From Lysobacter dokdonensis DS-58 (GTDB lineage: Bacteria; Pseudomonadota; Gammaproteobacteria; Xanthomonadales; Xanthomonadaceae), in NCBI RefSeq assembly GCF_000770795.1, contig NZ_JRKJ01000002.1, positions 62,001-126,000 of the forward strand: a stretch of DNA of 64,000 nt. The letters are read 5' to 3'. Shown here piece after piece: positions 40,343 through 49,998 of this stretch. How positions within the stretch are numbered: the stretch's first letter is position 1; each line of letters starts with the position of its first letter. The notes under the pieces were generated by a model. It worked only from the letters and a program-made list of their open reading frames with translations, ran no database searches and was not told the origin of the DNA. The translations under genes were made by a program, and so were the position numbers.

Positions 40343-41025
40343 CGACGTACTTCACGGAAAAGACTTTCAAATTCCTGCGCGGACTGGCGCGGAACAACGA
40401 CCGCGCGTGGTTCCTCGCGCACAAGGTCGACTACGACGCGCACGTGCGCGCGCCGTTCCAGCGGTTGCTGACGGACCTGCAGCCCGTCGTCGCGGAAATC
40501 AGCGCGCAGTACCGCGTCGATCCCAAGCCCGTCGGCGGGTCGTTGTACCGCATCCAGCGAGACACGCGCTTCGCGAACGACAAGACGCCGTACAAGACCT
40601 GGCAGGGCGCGCGGTTGATGCATGCCCGCAGCCGCCAGGTGGAAGCGCCGCTGTTCTACATGCACCTGCAACCCGGGAAGTGTTTCGTCGGCGCGGGGGT
40701 GTGGCATTCGCCGACGCCCGTGCAGCGGCAGGTGCGGCAGTTCATCGTCGACAATCCGTCGGGCTGGAAGGCCGCCGCGCATGGCACGGCATTCCGCAAG
40801 CGGTTCGACCTGGACGACAGCGAGATGCTCGTGCGGACGCCGAAGGGGTATCCCGAGGACTTTCCGTTTGTCGACGACCTGCGGCGGCGCAACTTCGTGG
40901 CCGAGCGCACGCTCGACGACGACACCATGCTCGGCCCGCGCCTGCGGCAGACGCTGGCGACGGATCTCGCCGCGCTCGGCCCGTTCGTCGATTATCTTTG
41001 CGCTGCGCTCGACCTGGAGTTCTGA
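40339..41025 (+). CDS. DUF2461 family protein
   Basis: 228 residues. The family signatures are YFTEKTFKFLRGLARNNDRAWF at the N-terminus, YRIQRDTRFANDKTPYKTW in the middle and a PKGYPEDFPFVDDLRRRNF segment. DUF2461 proteins are widespread and uncharacterised. No signal peptide. The ATG overlaps the sbcB stop (ATGA), so translation is coupled to a DNA repair gene; a role in that process is speculation. Confidence 0.92.
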   Translation: MTTYFTEKTFKFLRGLARNNDRAWFLAHKVDYDAHVRAPFQRLLTDLQPVVAEISAQYRVDPKPVGGSLYRIQRDTRFANDKTPYKTWQGARLMHARSRQVEAPLFYMHLQPGKCFVGAGVWHSPTPVQRQVRQFIVDNPSGWKAAAHGTAFRKRFDLDDSEMLVRTPKGYPEDFPFVDDLRRRNFVAERTLDDDTMLGPRLRQTLATDLAALGPFVDYLCAALDLEF

Positions 41026-41027
41026 CG

Positions 41028-41588
41028 ATGAAGAAGTGGATCGCTCTCGGCCTCGCGGTCGTGCTGCTCGTATTCGCGTGGGTCGCCGCGGGCCCGTACA
41101 TGACGATCCGCGCGATCCAACACGCGGTGCAGGCACAGGATGCGGGCGAGCTCGCCGAACAGGTCGATTTCCCCGCCCTGCGCGCCAGCCTCAAGGCGCA
41201 GATGGTCGACGAGATGGTGCGGCAAGCCGGCCCCGACGTGCAGAGCAATCCCTTCGGCGCGATCGCGCTGACGATGGCGACGGGCGTGGTGAACGGCCTC
41301 GTCGACGGCATGGTGAATGCCGGCGGGCTCACCGCCGTGATGCAGGGCCGGCGGTTGTGGAAGAACTCGAAGGACAGCTTCGAGCGCCCGCCGCTCGATG
41401 GCAACGGCGAGCCGTTGCCTGCGGCCGAGCCGAAGAAGCCGCTGGAAGACGCGGTGCTGCGTTACGAGTCGACGTCGCGCTTCACGGCCACGATCCAGGA
41501 CGACCAGGGCAAACCCGTCGTCTTCGTGCTGAAGCGCGATGGCTTGCGCTGGCGCTTGGCGGACATCCGGTTGCCGCTGGGCAACTGA
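41028..41588 (+). CDS. DUF2939 family protein, membrane-anchored
   Basis: 186 residues. A hydrophobic segment at about 4-24 anchors the protein, with the rest probably in the periplasm. The conserved DUF2939 N-terminal pattern GPYMTIRAIQHAVQAQDAGELAEQVDFPALRASLK is present. The C-terminal half has TSRFTATIQDDQGKPVVFVLKRDGLRWRL. Function unknown. It starts two bases after the DUF2461 stop. Confidence 0.88.
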   Translation: MKKWIALGLAVVLLVFAWVAAGPYMTIRAIQHAVQAQDAGELAEQVDFPALRASLKAQMVDEMVRQAGPDVQSNPFGAIALTMATGVVNGLVDGMVNAGGLTAVMQGRRLWKNSKDSFERPPLDGNGEPLPAAEPKKPLEDAVLRYESTSRFTATIQDDQGKPVVFVLKRDGLRWRLADIRLPLGN

Positions 41589-41616
41589 CGTCATCCCGCG
41601 CGACTCGTGTCATCGC

Positions 41617-42825
41617 TCAGAAGTAAACGCGCACCGCGAGCTGCGCCTGCACGTCCACCTGGCGCGGTGCCGAACCTTCGAGTGCACGTTGATTGCGCGT
41701 GCTGTCGATGCGCAGGACTTCGCCGATGATGCGGAAGCGGTCGTTCGGTCGCCAGTTGAGCGCGGCGGTGATGCCGTTGCCATGTTCGCTGAGCAACGCA
41801 GGCGCACCGTCGAAGGTCTGGTAGGCCTGGAAAAAGTCGATACGCAGCGCGGGTTGCCATTGTCCCCACGCGCGCGTGGCGAGGACGTAGCCGGCGTTGA
41901 AATCGGTGTCCAGCAGGAAGTCGTGGTCGGGCGAGATGCGCGTCTTGCCCGTCATCGCCTGCGCGGCGATCGTCCAATCACCGAAACCCTGCCGCCAGCC
42001 GGCGCTCCAGAATCGCGTCCGCCATCCGTACAACTCGCGGTTGGCGTAGACGACATCCATGCTGGGGTCGGCGCGATTGTCGTAATACAGCACGCGTAGA
42101 CGGTCGTCGCCGGACTCGCGGCCGACCGAAACATACGCGCCGAGGCGGTCGTCGATCTCCACGAACGGCTTGAACCGCAGCGGCGCGCTCGCGCCCGCGT
42201 AAGGCGCGTGCACGTCGGGCTGGCGCACGCTCGCGTCGAGGCCCGAGGTGAGATCGCCCATCGCCCACCCGCGCGAGGCGAGCAATTCGCCGGCGGGATC
42301 GTTCTTGCCGAACACCGCGCCACGTACGTCCCACGTCGCGCCTTCGCTGCGATGTTCCAGCCGCAACTCGGTACCGAACACGCGCAACTCTTCGCCGACC
42401 CAACTGTCGGTCGCCGACGGCGTGATTGTCCACGGGCTCGTCCAGCCGACGCCGTCGTTTTCCAGCGAGATCGGTGGGAAGAACATTCCGCCTGTCGCGG
42501 AAAAGCGCCACGGCGTCGTCGACACCGGGCGCCAGCGCACCGACGCATCGATCAAGTCGAAGTCGGGGCGAATATCCGGCACGTACTGACCGGCGGCGGA
42601 AAACAACAACGATTCGGTCGCCTGCCAACTCACGCCGAGCGCGGCGTTGCCGCCGATCGCATCGTCGCCGTGACCGAAGCGCGTCTTGCCCAGGCCGCCG
42701 TCGCGCCATGCGCGCTCGTCGGGCGACGTGGTCGCGCGCGCTTCGAGGAAGCCGCGCACTTCGACCGACTGCGCGTGCGCCGCGAAGCTCGCGGCCGCCA
42801 ACGCCAGCAAGGCGACGCGCTTCAT
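41617..42825 (-). CDS. Outer-membrane beta-barrel-like protein in the copper/c-di-GMP module
   Basis: 402 residues. Residues 1-18 are a signal peptide ending in AHA. The mature part alternates aromatic and charged residues and ends in VDVQAQLAVRVYF, a C-terminal phenylalanine after a strand as in outer-membrane barrels. Several repeated barrel-like strands occur (LRFKPFVEIDDRLGAYVSVGRE, LRIDFFQAYQTF). I do not recognise a specific porin family. Its ATG overlaps the stop of the GGDEF/EAL gene (ATGA), so the two are translationally coupled. Confidence 0.75.
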   Translation of the reverse strand: MKRVALLALAAASFAAHAQSVEVRGFLEARATTSPDERAWRDGGLGKTRFGHGDDAIGGNAALGVSWQATESLLFSAAGQYVPDIRPDFDLIDASVRWRPVSTTPWRFSATGGMFFPPISLENDGVGWTSPWTITPSATDSWVGEELRVFGTELRLEHRSEGATWDVRGAVFGKNDPAGELLASRGWAMGDLTSGLDASVRQPDVHAPYAGASAPLRFKPFVEIDDRLGAYVSVGRESGDDRLRVLYYDNRADPSMDVVYANRELYGWRTRFWSAGWRQGFGDWTIAAQAMTGKTRISPDHDFLLDTDFNAGYVLATRAWGQWQPALRIDFFQAYQTFDGAPALLSEHGNGITAALNWRPNDRFRIIGEVLRIDSTRNQRALEGSAPRQVDVQAQLAVRVYF

Positions 42826-45176
42826 GCTTCTACGCCCGCAGTCGACGAGACGAGCGACAGGAAGGCATCCGCAGTCAACGGCCGCCCGACCTGATAACCC
42901 TGCGCGTAGTCGCAGCCCATGTCGCGCAGCAGTTCGACCGCGTAGGCGTCTTCGACCCCTTCGGCAGTCACGCGATAGCCGAGGTCGTGGCCGAGGTCGG
43001 CGATCGAACGCACGATCGCGCGATCTTCCCGCGAATGCGCGAGGTTGGCGATGAACGTGCGGTCGATCTTCAACTCGCGCACCGGCAGGCGGCGCAAGTA
43101 GGCGAACGAGGATTGCCCGACGCCGAAGTCGTCGATCGCCAGTTCGATGCCCTGCTCCGCCAGGCGGCGCAACACGGTGATCGCCGTTTCCGGCTTGCCC
43201 ATGATCGCGCTCTCGGTGATCTCCAGGACGATGCGCGAAGGCGAAACGCCGTGCGCGGCCAGCAGCCCGGCAACGCGGCGCGGCAAGTCGACATCGTCGA
43301 GGTCGCGCGCGGAGACATTGAGCGAGAGACGCAGATCGTCGCCCGCGGCCTGCCAGCGCCCGGCCTGTTCGATGCCCGCGCCGAGCACCCACCGCGTGAG
43401 GCGGCGGATGTTGCCGGTTTCTTCGGCGAGCGCGATGAACGCGTCGGGCGCGAGCGGGCCCGCGACGGGATGCCGCCAACGCAACAGCCCTTCGGCGCCG
43501 TCGATGCGTCCGGTCGGCAGGTGCAACTTCGGCTGGTACATCAGCGAGAGTTCGCCGTGCACCCCCGGGCCTTCGAGCACCTTGCGCAGGTCGGACATCA
43601 GCGAGAGGCGTTCGGGGCGATGCGGGTCGGTCGTGGGGTCGTACAAGGCGACCGGTTCTTCGGTGCCCATCGCGCCGAGCAGCGCGACTTCCGCGCGGCG
43701 CAGCAACGTGCTCGCTTCGCCGCCGTGTTTCGGCGACAGCGCGATGCCGATTGCCGGTTGGAGATCGAGCGTGAATTCCGATTCGCGATATGGCTCGGAC
43801 AAGGCTTCGACGAAGCGCAACGCGATGCTCACCGCTTCGCTGCGCGTCGCGGCGGGCAGGAAGACGGAGAACTCGTCGTCGGTCGCGCGTGCGACGAGGC
43901 CGTCGCCCGCGAGCGGCGCGATGCGCGCGGCGGCGTCGGCCATCAGGCGGTCGCTGACCACGTGGCCCATCGTGTTGATGATTTCCGGCAGGCGCGCCAG
44001 GCCGATCATGAGCAGCGCCGCGCGCGCCGACGGGCTGGCTTCCAGGGCGCGGCCGATCGCGGCCTCTGCGGCCATGCGGTTCGGCAAGCCGGTGACGAGG
44101 TCGTGGCCGGCCTGGTGTCGGATGCGCGCTTCGCGTTCGCGCAGGGCTTGCACCATGTGCGAGAACGCGCCGGAGAGTTGTCCGAGTTCGTCGCCACGGT
44201 CGTGCGACGGCGGCACGACGCTGTCGTCGCCGTCGGCGATGCGCCGCGCGGCGTCGGCCAACGCTTCCACCGGACGCGAAACGCTGCGGGCGATGAAGAA
44301 CGCGACCATCAGGCCGACCAGCAAGCCGAGGCCGAGCAGCACGGCCCACGCCGCGCCGACCGAGCGATACGGTTGCAGCGCCGCATCGACGGAATAGCCG
44401 AGCACCGCGGCCACCGGCGCACTTTGCTGCGAATGCGACAACGGCACCGCTTGCGCGACGTATTCGCGGCCCTCGACTTCGATCACCGCCGGCCGGGTCG
44501 CGAGCGATGGCGAAAGCGCGGCGAGCGCGGGCGTGACATCGACGTCGGCGTCGCCGCCGCCCTGCGCGACGATGTGCCATTGGCCGTCGCGCCCGCGGGT
44601 CGCGAGTTCGATCCGCTTGGGCAACGCCGATTGACGCTGCAGGCGTTCGAGCAGGCGGTCGTCGACGGGGATCGCAGCGGCGATGAAGCCCACCAGGTCC
44701 GGCGCCGAGACCGGCACGACGACGACCCAGTACGCGCGCCCTTCCCACGCCGTGATCGCCGATGCCGGCGCTTCCAGGGCGCGCGTGGTGAGGTCGGTGA
44801 ACGGGAACGCCGCACCCGGCGCGAACTTGCCGTCGGTATCCGCTTCCACGCGCCCGTCCACGCCGACCAGCAGCATCCGCTTCGCGCCTACACGCATGCC
44901 GTGGTTCCGCAACGCGGAGACGACGGTGGCGTGGTCGCGCTGCGCGATGGCCGAGCGCAATGCGAAGTCGAACGCGAGCACCTGCACGCTGGCGGACACG
45001 CGATTGGACAGTTCGTCGAGCTGGCCGGCGAATGCGCGCGCCGCCACGTCGAGCTGCCGCTGGCCTTCTCCGATCAGTTCCGAGCGCGTCACGCGATACA
45101 CGAGGAACGCGGTCAGCCCCTGCATCACGACGAGCGCGGCGACGAAGAACGACGCGAGGCGGATGCGGAAGTTCAT
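42822..45176 (-). CDS. Membrane sensor with HAMP-GGDEF-EAL domains
   Basis: 784 residues. A membrane segment at about 7-27, a periplasmic sensor (about 28-270) and a second segment near 278-300 (AAWAVLLGLGLLVGLMVAFFI) precede HAMP, GGDEF and EAL domains. The GGDEF signature is degenerate (ATDDEF), so it should not make c-di-GMP. In the EAL domain the motif reads EGL (Glu562, AEGLLRWR), but the metal-binding Glu, DDFGVG (Asp682, Asp683), KID and EGVED are kept, so phosphodiesterase activity is still possible. It starts five bases after the copper protein stop and overlaps the barrel gene. The periplasmic sensor may read the copper protein state; this is inference. Confidence 0.9.
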   Translation of the reverse strand: MNFRIRLASFFVAALVVMQGLTAFLVYRVTRSELIGEGQRQLDVAARAFAGQLDELSNRVSASVQVLAFDFALRSAIAQRDHATVVSALRNHGMRVGAKRMLLVGVDGRVEADTDGKFAPGAAFPFTDLTTRALEAPASAITAWEGRAYWVVVVPVSAPDLVGFIAAAIPVDDRLLERLQRQSALPKRIELATRGRDGQWHIVAQGGGDADVDVTPALAALSPSLATRPAVIEVEGREYVAQAVPLSHSQQSAPVAAVLGYSVDAALQPYRSVGAAWAVLLGLGLLVGLMVAFFIARSVSRPVEALADAARRIADGDDSVVPPSHDRGDELGQLSGAFSHMVQALREREARIRHQAGHDLVTGLPNRMAAEAAIGRALEASPSARAALLMIGLARLPEIINTMGHVVSDRLMADAAARIAPLAGDGLVARATDDEFSVFLPAATRSEAVSIALRFVEALSEPYRESEFTLDLQPAIGIALSPKHGGEASTLLRRAEVALLGAMGTEEPVALYDPTTDPHRPERLSLMSDLRKVLEGPGVHGELSLMYQPKLHLPTGRIDGAEGLLRWRHPVAGPLAPDAFIALAEETGNIRRLTRWVLGAGIEQAGRWQAAGDDLRLSLNVSARDLDDVDLPRRVAGLLAAHGVSPSRIVLEITESAIMGKPETAITVLRRLAEQGIELAIDDFGVGQSSFAYLRRLPVRELKIDRTFIANLAHSREDRAIVRSIADLGHDLGYRVTAEGVEDAYAVELLRDMGCDYAQGYQVGRPLTADAFLSLVSSTAGVEA

Positions 45177-45180
45177 GGCG

Positions 45181-45822
45181 TCAGTAGTGGGTGTGTTCGC
45201 GGTCGAACTGGCGGCGCGGATCGGGCCGCAGCGTGAGCGGGAACGCGAGCGTGCGGATGTCCTCCGCGCCCAGCACGATCTCCTGTCGGCGCAGGTCGGG
45301 CCGGCCCGGCGGCAAGCGCGGTTGCCAAACGCGCACGTCGAATGCACCGGCGGGCAGATCCTCGAACGACACGCGGCCGCTGGCGTCCGTGCGCGCGGCA
45401 TACGGCGCATCGGTGACGTAGAGGTAACTGATCATGCCGTCGTGGATGTTGCAGCCCACTGCGACCACGCCGGTCTTGTCGAGCAGGAGCGGCGTCGAGC
45501 GCGCCTTGGATTCGACGACCAGTTCGAAAGGCTTGATCGGAGAGAAGGAATACACGTGGTGCCGCGTGCCGTCGCTGTTGCGGAACACGACGCTGTCGCC
45601 GGGGTGGAAGACCTCGACATACGGGAGGAACATCAATTGCTTCTGGTCGACCACGCGCGTGACCGGCACGTAGCGCGGACCGGCGCCGAGCACGGTGACG
45701 ACGGCATCGGCCACGGGCTTGCCGGCGCGATCGGTGACCTGCACCGACAACGACGCGGCCGTCGCCAGCGACGACAGCATCAGACCTGAAAGAAGGAGCC
45801 CCCTTCCCACCCACTTCCGCAT
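45181..45822 (-). CDS. Periplasmic cupredoxin-like (methylamine-utilization-type) protein
   Basis: 213 residues with a signal peptide (about 1-23). Residues about 65-135 form a cupredoxin-like domain with a full type-1 copper set: His88 or His89 (GTRHHVYSF), Cys124, His127 and Met130 (GCNIHDGM). After it is a carboxypeptidase-regulatory-like beta domain (ARTDASGRVSFEDLPAG, then FDVRVWQP). Proteins of this layout are usually labelled methylamine utilization proteins, but no other mau genes are visible here. It is the first gene of the three-gene unit, five bases before the GGDEF/EAL start. Confidence 0.88.
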   Translation of the reverse strand: MRKWVGRGLLLSGLMLSSLATAASLSVQVTDRAGKPVADAVVTVLGAGPRYVPVTRVVDQKQLMFLPYVEVFHPGDSVVFRNSDGTRHHVYSFSPIKPFELVVESKARSTPLLLDKTGVVAVGCNIHDGMISYLYVTDAPYAARTDASGRVSFEDLPAGAFDVRVWQPRLPPGRPDLRRQEIVLGAEDIRTLAFPLTLRPDPRRQFDREHTHY

Positions 45823-45902
45823 GCCGTCCCCCCGGTCGGCAGTCCCCTGCGGCGCAGCGTATCCGACTGTGCGGCCGCTTATGTGAACAACGTCACCCTT
45901 GT

Positions 45903-46817
45903 TCAGCCGGTTTTGGCGGGCTCGTTCGACACGCCGTGCGGGACGTGGCCGGCGGCGACGTGCAGCCGTGCCGAATCGATGTTGTGCAGCGAGTCGTCGA
46001 AGAAGATGTCGGCGCCGAAGGTCTCGAGGAACGGGCCCTTCGGCCGCCCGCCGAGGAACAGGGCCTCGTCGAGGCGCACGTCCCATTCGCGCAGCGTGCG
46101 GATCACGCGTTCGTGCGCGGGCGCGCTGCGCGCGGTGACCAGCGCGGTGCGGATCGGCGCGGCGTCGCCGGCGGGGAATGCGGCCTGCAGGCGATGCAGC
46201 GCATCGAGGAAGCCGCGGAACGGACCGCCGGAGAGCGGCTCGTGGGCGCGCGTGGTTTCGTGGTCGTGGAAGGCGGCCAGGCCCTGCTCCTGCGACACGC
46301 GCTCGGATTCGTCGCCGAAGATCACCGCGTCGCCGTCGAAGGCGATGCGCAACTGGCCATGCGTCTGCGCGGCCGCCTTCGCCGGCAGGATGGTGGCGGC
46401 GGCGACGCCGTGTTCGAGCGCGCGGCGCACGCTTTCGGGATTGGCCGAGAGGAACAGGTGCGCGCCGAAAGGCCGGATGTAGGGCCACGTCGGCGCGCCG
46501 GAGGTGAACGTCGCGCGCGAGATGTCCAGGCCGTGGTGGCGGATCGAATTGAAGATGCGCAGGCCGGTGTCGGAGGAATTGCGCGACAGCAGGATGACTT
46601 CGACGCGCGGGTCTTCCCCGCTGCCGTTCAACGCCAGCAGCTTGCGCACCAGCTGGAACGCGATGCCCGGTTGCAGCGGCGTGTCTTCATTTTCGCGCTG
46701 GTGGGACTGGTAGGCGTCGATGCCCTCGCGTTCCCACAATTGGTGGCTGTGTTCGAGGTCGAACAACGCGCGCGAGGTGATCGCGACGGTCAGCGGCGGG
46801 TGCGGGTCGCTGGCCAT
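45903..46817 (-). CDS. Cytosolic-type 5'-nucleotidase (NT5C1-like family)
   Basis: 304 residues, the bacterial form of the 5'-nucleotidase family related to cytosolic NT5C1. It has VAITSRALFDLEHSHQLW at the N-terminus, VEVILLSRNSSDTGLRIFNS, a DGDAVIFGDESER segment near 160, a RTALVTARSAPAHERVI stretch and a late FGADIFFDDSLHNID acidic motif. The family removes phosphate from nucleoside monophosphates such as AMP. It starts one base after the NAD kinase stop, so it is expressed with nadK; a joint role in nucleotide or NAD balance is plausible. Confidence 0.9.
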   Translation of the reverse strand: MASDPHPPLTVAITSRALFDLEHSHQLWEREGIDAYQSHQRENEDTPLQPGIAFQLVRKLLALNGSGEDPRVEVILLSRNSSDTGLRIFNSIRHHGLDISRATFTSGAPTWPYIRPFGAHLFLSANPESVRRALEHGVAAATILPAKAAAQTHGQLRIAFDGDAVIFGDESERVSQEQGLAAFHDHETTRAHEPLSGGPFRGFLDALHRLQAAFPAGDAAPIRTALVTARSAPAHERVIRTLREWDVRLDEALFLGGRPKGPFLETFGADIFFDDSLHNIDSARLHVAAGHVPHGVSNEPAKTG

Positions 46818-46818
46818 C

Positions 46819-47628
46819 TCACACCACGAACTGTTCGCTGAGCATCCGTTCCTCGAGGTTGTGCTCGGGGTCGAACAGCAGCGTCACGGTGCGCTCGCCC
46901 GATTCGCGGATGGTGACTTCGACGACGTCGCGGACCTCGTGCGAATCGGCGGTCACGCTCACGGGGCGCTTGTAGGGATCGAGCACGCGGAAGCGCACTT
47001 CGGTATCGGCCTTCAGCAACGCGCCGCGCCAGCGACGCGGGCGGAACGGCGCGAGCGGCGTCAGCGCCATGATGCGCGAGCCCAGCGGCAGGATCGGGCC
47101 GTGCGCGGAGTAGTTGTAAGCGGTGCTGCCGGCCGGCGTCGCGACCAGGACGCCGTCGCAGATCAATTCGTCCAGGCGGGGTTTGCCGTTGAGGTCGATG
47201 GCCACGTGCGCGGCCTGGCGCGTCTGCCGCAGCAGCGAGACTTCGTTATAGGCGAGCGAGCCCACGCTCGCGCCGGATTCGGTCTGCGCCACCATTTCCA
47301 GCGGGCGCAGCACGGCGGGTTCGGCGGAGGTGATGCGCTGGATCAGGCCCTCGGCGGCGTCGTCGCGATGGTGGTTCATCAGGAACCCGACGGTCCCTAG
47401 CTTCATGCCGAACACCGGTTTGCCCAAGCCGCCGTGGCGGTGCAGCGTCTGCAACATGAAACCGTCCCCGCCGAGGGCGACGAGCACGTCGGCGGCCTCG
47501 GGCTCGCATTGCCCGTGCACCTCGACCAGGTGCGCGAGCGCCTTCTGGGCTTCGTCGGCCGGGCTGGCGAGGAACGACAGGCGCGGCGAGGCCGGCATGC
47601 CGGGCGGTGACGTGCGGTCCTGGGTCAT
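46819..47628 (-). CDS. nadK: NAD kinase
   Basis: 269 residues. The GGDG catalytic motif is at 53-56 ([11 protein letters not shown]), followed by [16 protein letters not shown]. The NAD-binding [11 protein letters not shown] and the [17 protein letters not shown] segment are present. It phosphorylates NAD to NADP with ATP. The start at 47628 overlaps the stop of the hybrid kinase gene (ATGA); an internal ATG ten codons later is possible. It is followed by the 5'-nucleotidase. Confidence 0.96.
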   Translation of the reverse strand: MTQDRTSPPGMPASPRLSFLASPADEAQKALAHLVEVHGQCEPEAADVLVALGGDGFMLQTLHRHGGLGKPVFGMKLGTVGFLMNHHRDDAAEGLIQRITSAEPAVLRPLEMVAQTESGASVGSLAYNEVSLLRQTRQAAHVAIDLNGKPRLDELICDGVLVATPAGSTAYNYSAHGPILPLGSRIMALTPLAPFRPRRWRGALLKADTEVRFRVLDPYKRPVSVTADSHEVRDVVEVTIRESGERTVTLLFDPEHNLEERMLSEQFVV

Positions 47629-49973
47629 GCGGCCGAGGATAACCCGCCGAGCGCCCGTTCGATGTCCGCGACGATCGCTTCAACGCGAACGCGCGCCCGC
47701 GCGACCGCGGCGTCGAGCACGGCGCGCGGCACGCGGGAATCGGGCGCGTCGCGTTCGACGACCTCCATCGCCTGCGCCGCATCGCGCGCGCCCACCTGCA
47801 CGCATCCGGACTTGAGCTTGTGCGCCAGGCGTTGCAACGCGTCGCGATCGCCCGTGGATTCGGCCAGTCGCCAACGGTCCAGGTCGCTGCGCGTGTCCAG
47901 CACATAGCTGCCGAGGATGCGGCGCAGGCGGTCGCGGTCGCCCTGCACGAGCCGGGCGAGCGTGTCGTAGCCGGCGATCGGCGGCAAGGTGGTGGCGAGC
48001 ATCGCGCGCATGTCTTCCATCTGCACGGGCTTGGCGAGGAATCCATCCATGCCGGCCGCCAGGCAACGCTCGCCTTCGCCCTGCGTCGCGCTCGCGGTGA
48101 TGGCGACGATCGGCAAGTGCGGCCATCGACCCTCGGCTTCGGCGGCGCGCACGCGTGCGGTCAACGCGAAGCCGTCGAGCGCCGGCATGTGGCAGTCGGT
48201 GAGCAACAGGCAGTAACGCACGCGCGCGTCCCGCACGAGCGACCACGCGTGTTCGCCGTCGCCCACCGTCACGCATCCGTACCCCAGCTGCTGCAATTGC
48301 TGCGCGATGACGTCGCGATTCACCGGGTGATCGTCGGCGAGCAACACGAGGCGACCCAGTTGCGCGGCGACATCCGGTTCAAGCTGCGGCACGAGCGGCG
48401 TCGGCGCCGGTGTCGCGCGCGGTTGCGTGCGCCCGAGCGCCGCCTCGATCGCATCGCGCAGGTTCGCGCGCGTCAGTGGGTTGCCTTCGACCTGCACGAG
48501 GTGCGGTGCACTCGCGCTGCCTTCCAGGCCACGCACGAGGATGACGGGCACGCCGCCGAGCGACGGTGTGGTCGGCAAGCCGGCGAGCAGTTGCCCCGCC
48601 AGCGGCGTGCGTTTGTCGACCACGACCACGCTCGGCGTATCCCGCGGCGTTTCGGACAAACGCGCGGCGAGTTCGTCACCGTCCGCCGCGGTCGCCACGT
48701 CCACCTGCAGGTCGAGCAAGACATCGCGCAACAACGCGCGACGCCGCGCATCGGCGGCGAACACGATCGCGTGCGTCGGCGCCGCGGCGCGCGCATCGGG
48801 CACGTCGGCATGCGCGAGCGGCACCACGACGCTGAAACGCGAGCCCTCCCCCGCGCGGCTTTCGCATTCGACGCGGCCCTCCATCAACGCGACGAGATGA
48901 CCGACGATGCTCAACCCCAGGCCCGTTCCGCCGAAGCGACGCGTGGTCGATGCATCGGCCTGCCGGAAGGGTTGGAACAAGTGCGGCACGACCTCGTCCG
49001 CGATGCCGATGCCGGTGTCGTGCACGTCGAAGCGCAGGTGCGTGTGGGTCTCGTCGCGTCGCTCCACCGCCACGCGCAGCAACACGCGTCCGCGTTCGGT
49101 GAACTTCACGGCGTTGCCGCCGAGGTTGGCGAGGATCTGGCGCAGGCGCACGCGGTCGCCGATGGCGCGCGACGGCACGTCGGCCTCGACCTGCACGTCG
49201 ACATCGATCCCGCGCGGCGTGGCCTGCGCGCCGAGCACCGCGCCGACCTGTTCGACGAGGCGCCGCGGCGACAGGCGCGTCGCTTCGAGGTCCAGGTGCC
49301 CGGCCTCGATCTTCGAGTAGTCGAGCACGTCGTTGAGCAGGGACAACAGCACGAGCGCGGAGTCGCGGCAGGTGTCGATCATGCGGCGTTGCTCGCCGTC
49401 CAGCGCGGTGTGCGCGAGCAGTTCGATCATGCCGACCACGCCGTTCATCGGCGTGCGGATCTCGTGGCTCATCGTGGCGAGGAAGCGGGCCTTGTCCTCG
49501 GCCGCCTGGCGTGCGGCGTTTTCGGAATCGGCGAGCGCCTGTTCGTGCGCGCGGCGTTGCGTGTCGTCATAGCAGACGCCGACGATGAACGGCATCTCGC
49601 CTGCGCCGAAGCGCGAGGCCTGGCCGACCCACCACCGCCAACCGCCACGTCCGTCGGGCAGCCGGAACTCGATCGGCACGTGCGCTTCGCCCGCTTTCAC
49701 GCGCGCGACATAGCCCATCGTCGGGGCGAGGTCGTCGGGATGCATCATCGCGAACGTCTGCGCGGCGCGGACGTGGTCCAGCGCGAGGCCCGCGTACGCG
49801 CGGTCCTCGTCGGTCATCTCGAACAGGTCGGTGGCCATGTCCCACACCCACACGATCAACTTGGCCGATCGCAGCGCGAGCTCCAGCCGCACCAGATCCA
49901 GTTGCGCGCGCAACCCGGCGCCCGCGGTGCGCGTGCGCACGACGCCGGGAAACCGTCGGGGCCTGCGTTTCAC
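47625..49973 (-). CDS. Hybrid sensor histidine kinase with two receiver-like domains and HPt
   Basis: 782 residues, soluble. The order is: PAS (about 35-140); HisKA with His170 ([11 protein letters not shown]); HATPase (about 280-395, [16 protein letters not shown]); a degenerate receiver (about 405-525); a true receiver with Asp593 ([13 protein letters not shown]) and FLAKPVQ; and a C-terminal HPt domain with His718 (LAHKLKSG). It looks like a BarA/RpfC-type phosphorelay that can pass phosphate to an external regulator. No cognate regulator is adjacent. It starts with GTG at 49973, 25 bp after the GDH gene stop, and its stop overlaps nadK. Confidence 0.93.
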   Translation of the reverse strand: MKRRPRRFPGVVRTRTAGAGLRAQLDLVRLELALRSAKLIVWVWDMATDLFEMTDEDRAYAGLALDHVRAAQTFAMMHPDDLAPTMGYVARVKAGEAHVPIEFRLPDGRGGWRWWVGQASRFGAGEMPFIVGVCYDDTQRRAHEQALADSENAARQAAEDKARFLATMSHEIRTPMNGVVGMIELLAHTALDGEQRRMIDTCRDSALVLLSLLNDVLDYSKIEAGHLDLEATRLSPRRLVEQVGAVLGAQATPRGIDVDVQVEADVPSRAIGDRVRLRQILANLGGNAVKFTERGRVLLRVAVERRDETHTHLRFDVHDTGIGIADEVVPHLFQPFRQADASTTRRFGGTGLGLSIVGHLVALMEGRVECESRAGEGSRFSVVVPLAHADVPDARAAAPTHAIVFAADARRRALLRDVLLDLQVDVATAADGDELAARLSETPRDTPSVVVVDKRTPLAGQLLAGLPTTPSLGGVPVILVRGLEGSASAPHLVQVEGNPLTRANLRDAIEAALGRTQPRATPAPTPLVPQLEPDVAAQLGRLVLLADDHPVNRDVIAQQLQQLGYGCVTVGDGEHAWSLVRDARVRYCLLLTDCHMPALDGFALTARVRAAEAEGRWPHLPIVAITASATQGEGERCLAAGMDGFLAKPVQMEDMRAMLATTLPPIAGYDTLARLVQGDRDRLRRILGSYVLDTRSDLDRWRLAESTGDRDALQRLAHKLKSGCVQVGARDAAQAMEVVERDAPDSRVPRAVLDAAVARARVRVEAIVADIERALGGLSSAA

Positions 49974-49998
49974 GGGCCCCGACTGTACGCCTGTCGGC

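Noticed and set aside
42426-45236. 936-codon plus-strand open frame over the GGDEF/EAL gene
   Set aside because: It runs opposite to clear GGDEF and EAL domains and consists of Arg/Ala/Gly-rich sequence without any domain.
45181-45822. A methylamine utilization (mau) locus
   Set aside because: Only one protein of that label type is present; no methylamine dehydrogenase subunits are seen, and the nearby genes are GGDEF/EAL and a barrel-like protein.
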